This document shows, piece after piece, positions 5,943 through 6,227 of a stretch of DNA of 6,227 bases. The translations under genes were made by a program, and so were the position numbers. Numbering within the stretch: position 1 is the first letter of the stretch; each line of letters opens with the position of its first letter. Origin of the DNA: an uncultured Lachnospiraceae bacterium (GTDB taxonomy: Bacteria > Bacillota > Clostridia > Lachnospirales > Lachnospiraceae); contig CAJORC010000092.1 in the NCBI GenBank assembly GCA_905236615.1, positions 1 through 6,227 on the forward strand, written 5' to 3'. The notes beneath the pieces are model-generated. The model was given only the letters and a program-made list of their open reading frames with translations. It was not told the origin of the DNA and made no database searches.

Positions 5943-6188
5943 TTAACCAACGCGCTTAAAAGCGAACTCGTCCATTGCTGAAATTATTTTTGTCTTTTCC
6001 TGACCTTCTGCCTGGAAGTGAAGATCGATGGGCTTCTTTAAGTTTAAGCTCATAATGCCCATGATTGATTTTGCATCGATATAATATCTGCCCTGTTCCA
6101 TATCGAAATCACCCGGAAGTGTGGCCATTGTCTTGTTGAATTTGCGAAGCTGATCTACTGAATCGAATTTCAAAGTTACTGTTGACAT
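5943..6188 (-). CDS. HPr-fold protein lacking the phosphoryl-carrier histidine (HPr/Crh-like)
   Basis: This 81-residue protein matches the second half of HPr, the phosphocarrier of the sugar phosphotransferase system. AKSIMGIMSLNLKKPIDL (39-56) corresponds to the region around regulatory Ser46, here Ser41. The first half has the right length but lacks the active-site loop (GIHARPA in normal HPr). The equivalent stretch is FDSVDQLRKF (8-17), and the only histidine is His57, elsewhere in the protein. It therefore cannot pass phosphate from enzyme I to sugars, but it could still be phosphorylated on Ser41 by HPr kinase, as Bacillus Crh is, and act with CcpA in catabolite control. Serine phosphorylation is inference. 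ATG 6188-6186 is preceded by GGAGGG (6202-6197 on the minus strand) with an 8-base gap. The gene is convergent with the purine permease and ends in its own terminator. Its promoter lies beyond 6227. Confidence 0.85.
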   Translation of the reverse strand: MSTVTLKFDSVDQLRKFNKTMATLPGDFDMEQGRYYIDAKSIMGIMSLNLKKPIDLHFQAEGQEKTKIISAMDEFAFKRVG

Positions 6189-6227
6189 ATTAAATTCCCT
6201 CCATAAATAAATGCATCACCGTTTCCC
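6189..6227 (-). promoter_or_regulatory. 5' leader of the HPr-like gene (partial)
   Basis: The remaining 39 bases hold the ribosome binding site GGAGGG (6202-6197, minus strand) and AT-rich leader. No promoter can be placed because the upstream region is outside the window. Confidence 0.6.

Noticed and set aside
1..6227. CRISPR array, insertion sequence, tRNA or rRNA
   Set aside because: No regularly spaced repeats, transposase, tRNA cloverleaf or rRNA segments were seen.

Overview
The window (about 44% G+C by eye, not counted) looks like chromosomal DNA of an anaerobic, low-to-mid G+C Firmicute, most likely a clostridial relative such as a Lachnospiraceae member. This rests on near-perfect AGGAGG ribosome binding sites, a glycerol cluster of the anaerobic Firmicutes type, and an HPr-fold protein without the active-site histidine, which I associate with that group. 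The taxonomic call is inference.

Layout. Positions 1-219 hold the 3' end of glycerol kinase (glpK). A 118-base spacer with two hairpins (220-337) leads to glpF, the glycerol facilitator (338-1060). The next 168-base spacer carries a candidate promoter with a palindrome over its -35 box (1068-1096) and a terminator-like leader hairpin (1120-1183). Three tightly packed genes follow. They encode a GlpA-like FAD dehydrogenase with a C-terminal Bfd-type [2Fe-2S] domain (1229-2680, GTG start), a two-dinucleotide-fold flavoprotein (2680-3948, one-base overlap), and a small four-cysteine DUF1667-type protein (3960-4325). A terminator (4352-4397) separates these from a monocistronic NCS2 purine permease (4418-5764). 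A convergent gene on the minus strand (6188-5943) encodes the HPr-like protein. The 178-base region between the two convergent genes holds one terminator per gene with an unexplained palindrome between them.

How the genes work together. GlpF admits glycerol and GlpK makes sn-glycerol 3-phosphate. The three-gene set is best read as a soluble glycerol-3-phosphate dehydrogenase delivering dihydroxyacetone phosphate to glycolysis. No membrane-anchoring GlpC is present within the window, so the electron acceptor is probably not quinone through the classical GlpABC route. The 2Fe-2S domain and the second flavoprotein suggest an internal electron relay, possibly to NAD(P). The purine permease and the HPr-like gene are separate transcription units.

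Most worth a second look: the three-component dehydrogenase, the leader upstream of it (which resembles in position the conditional terminator before glpD in Bacillus), the histidine-less HPr, and the NAA second pore motif of GlpF.
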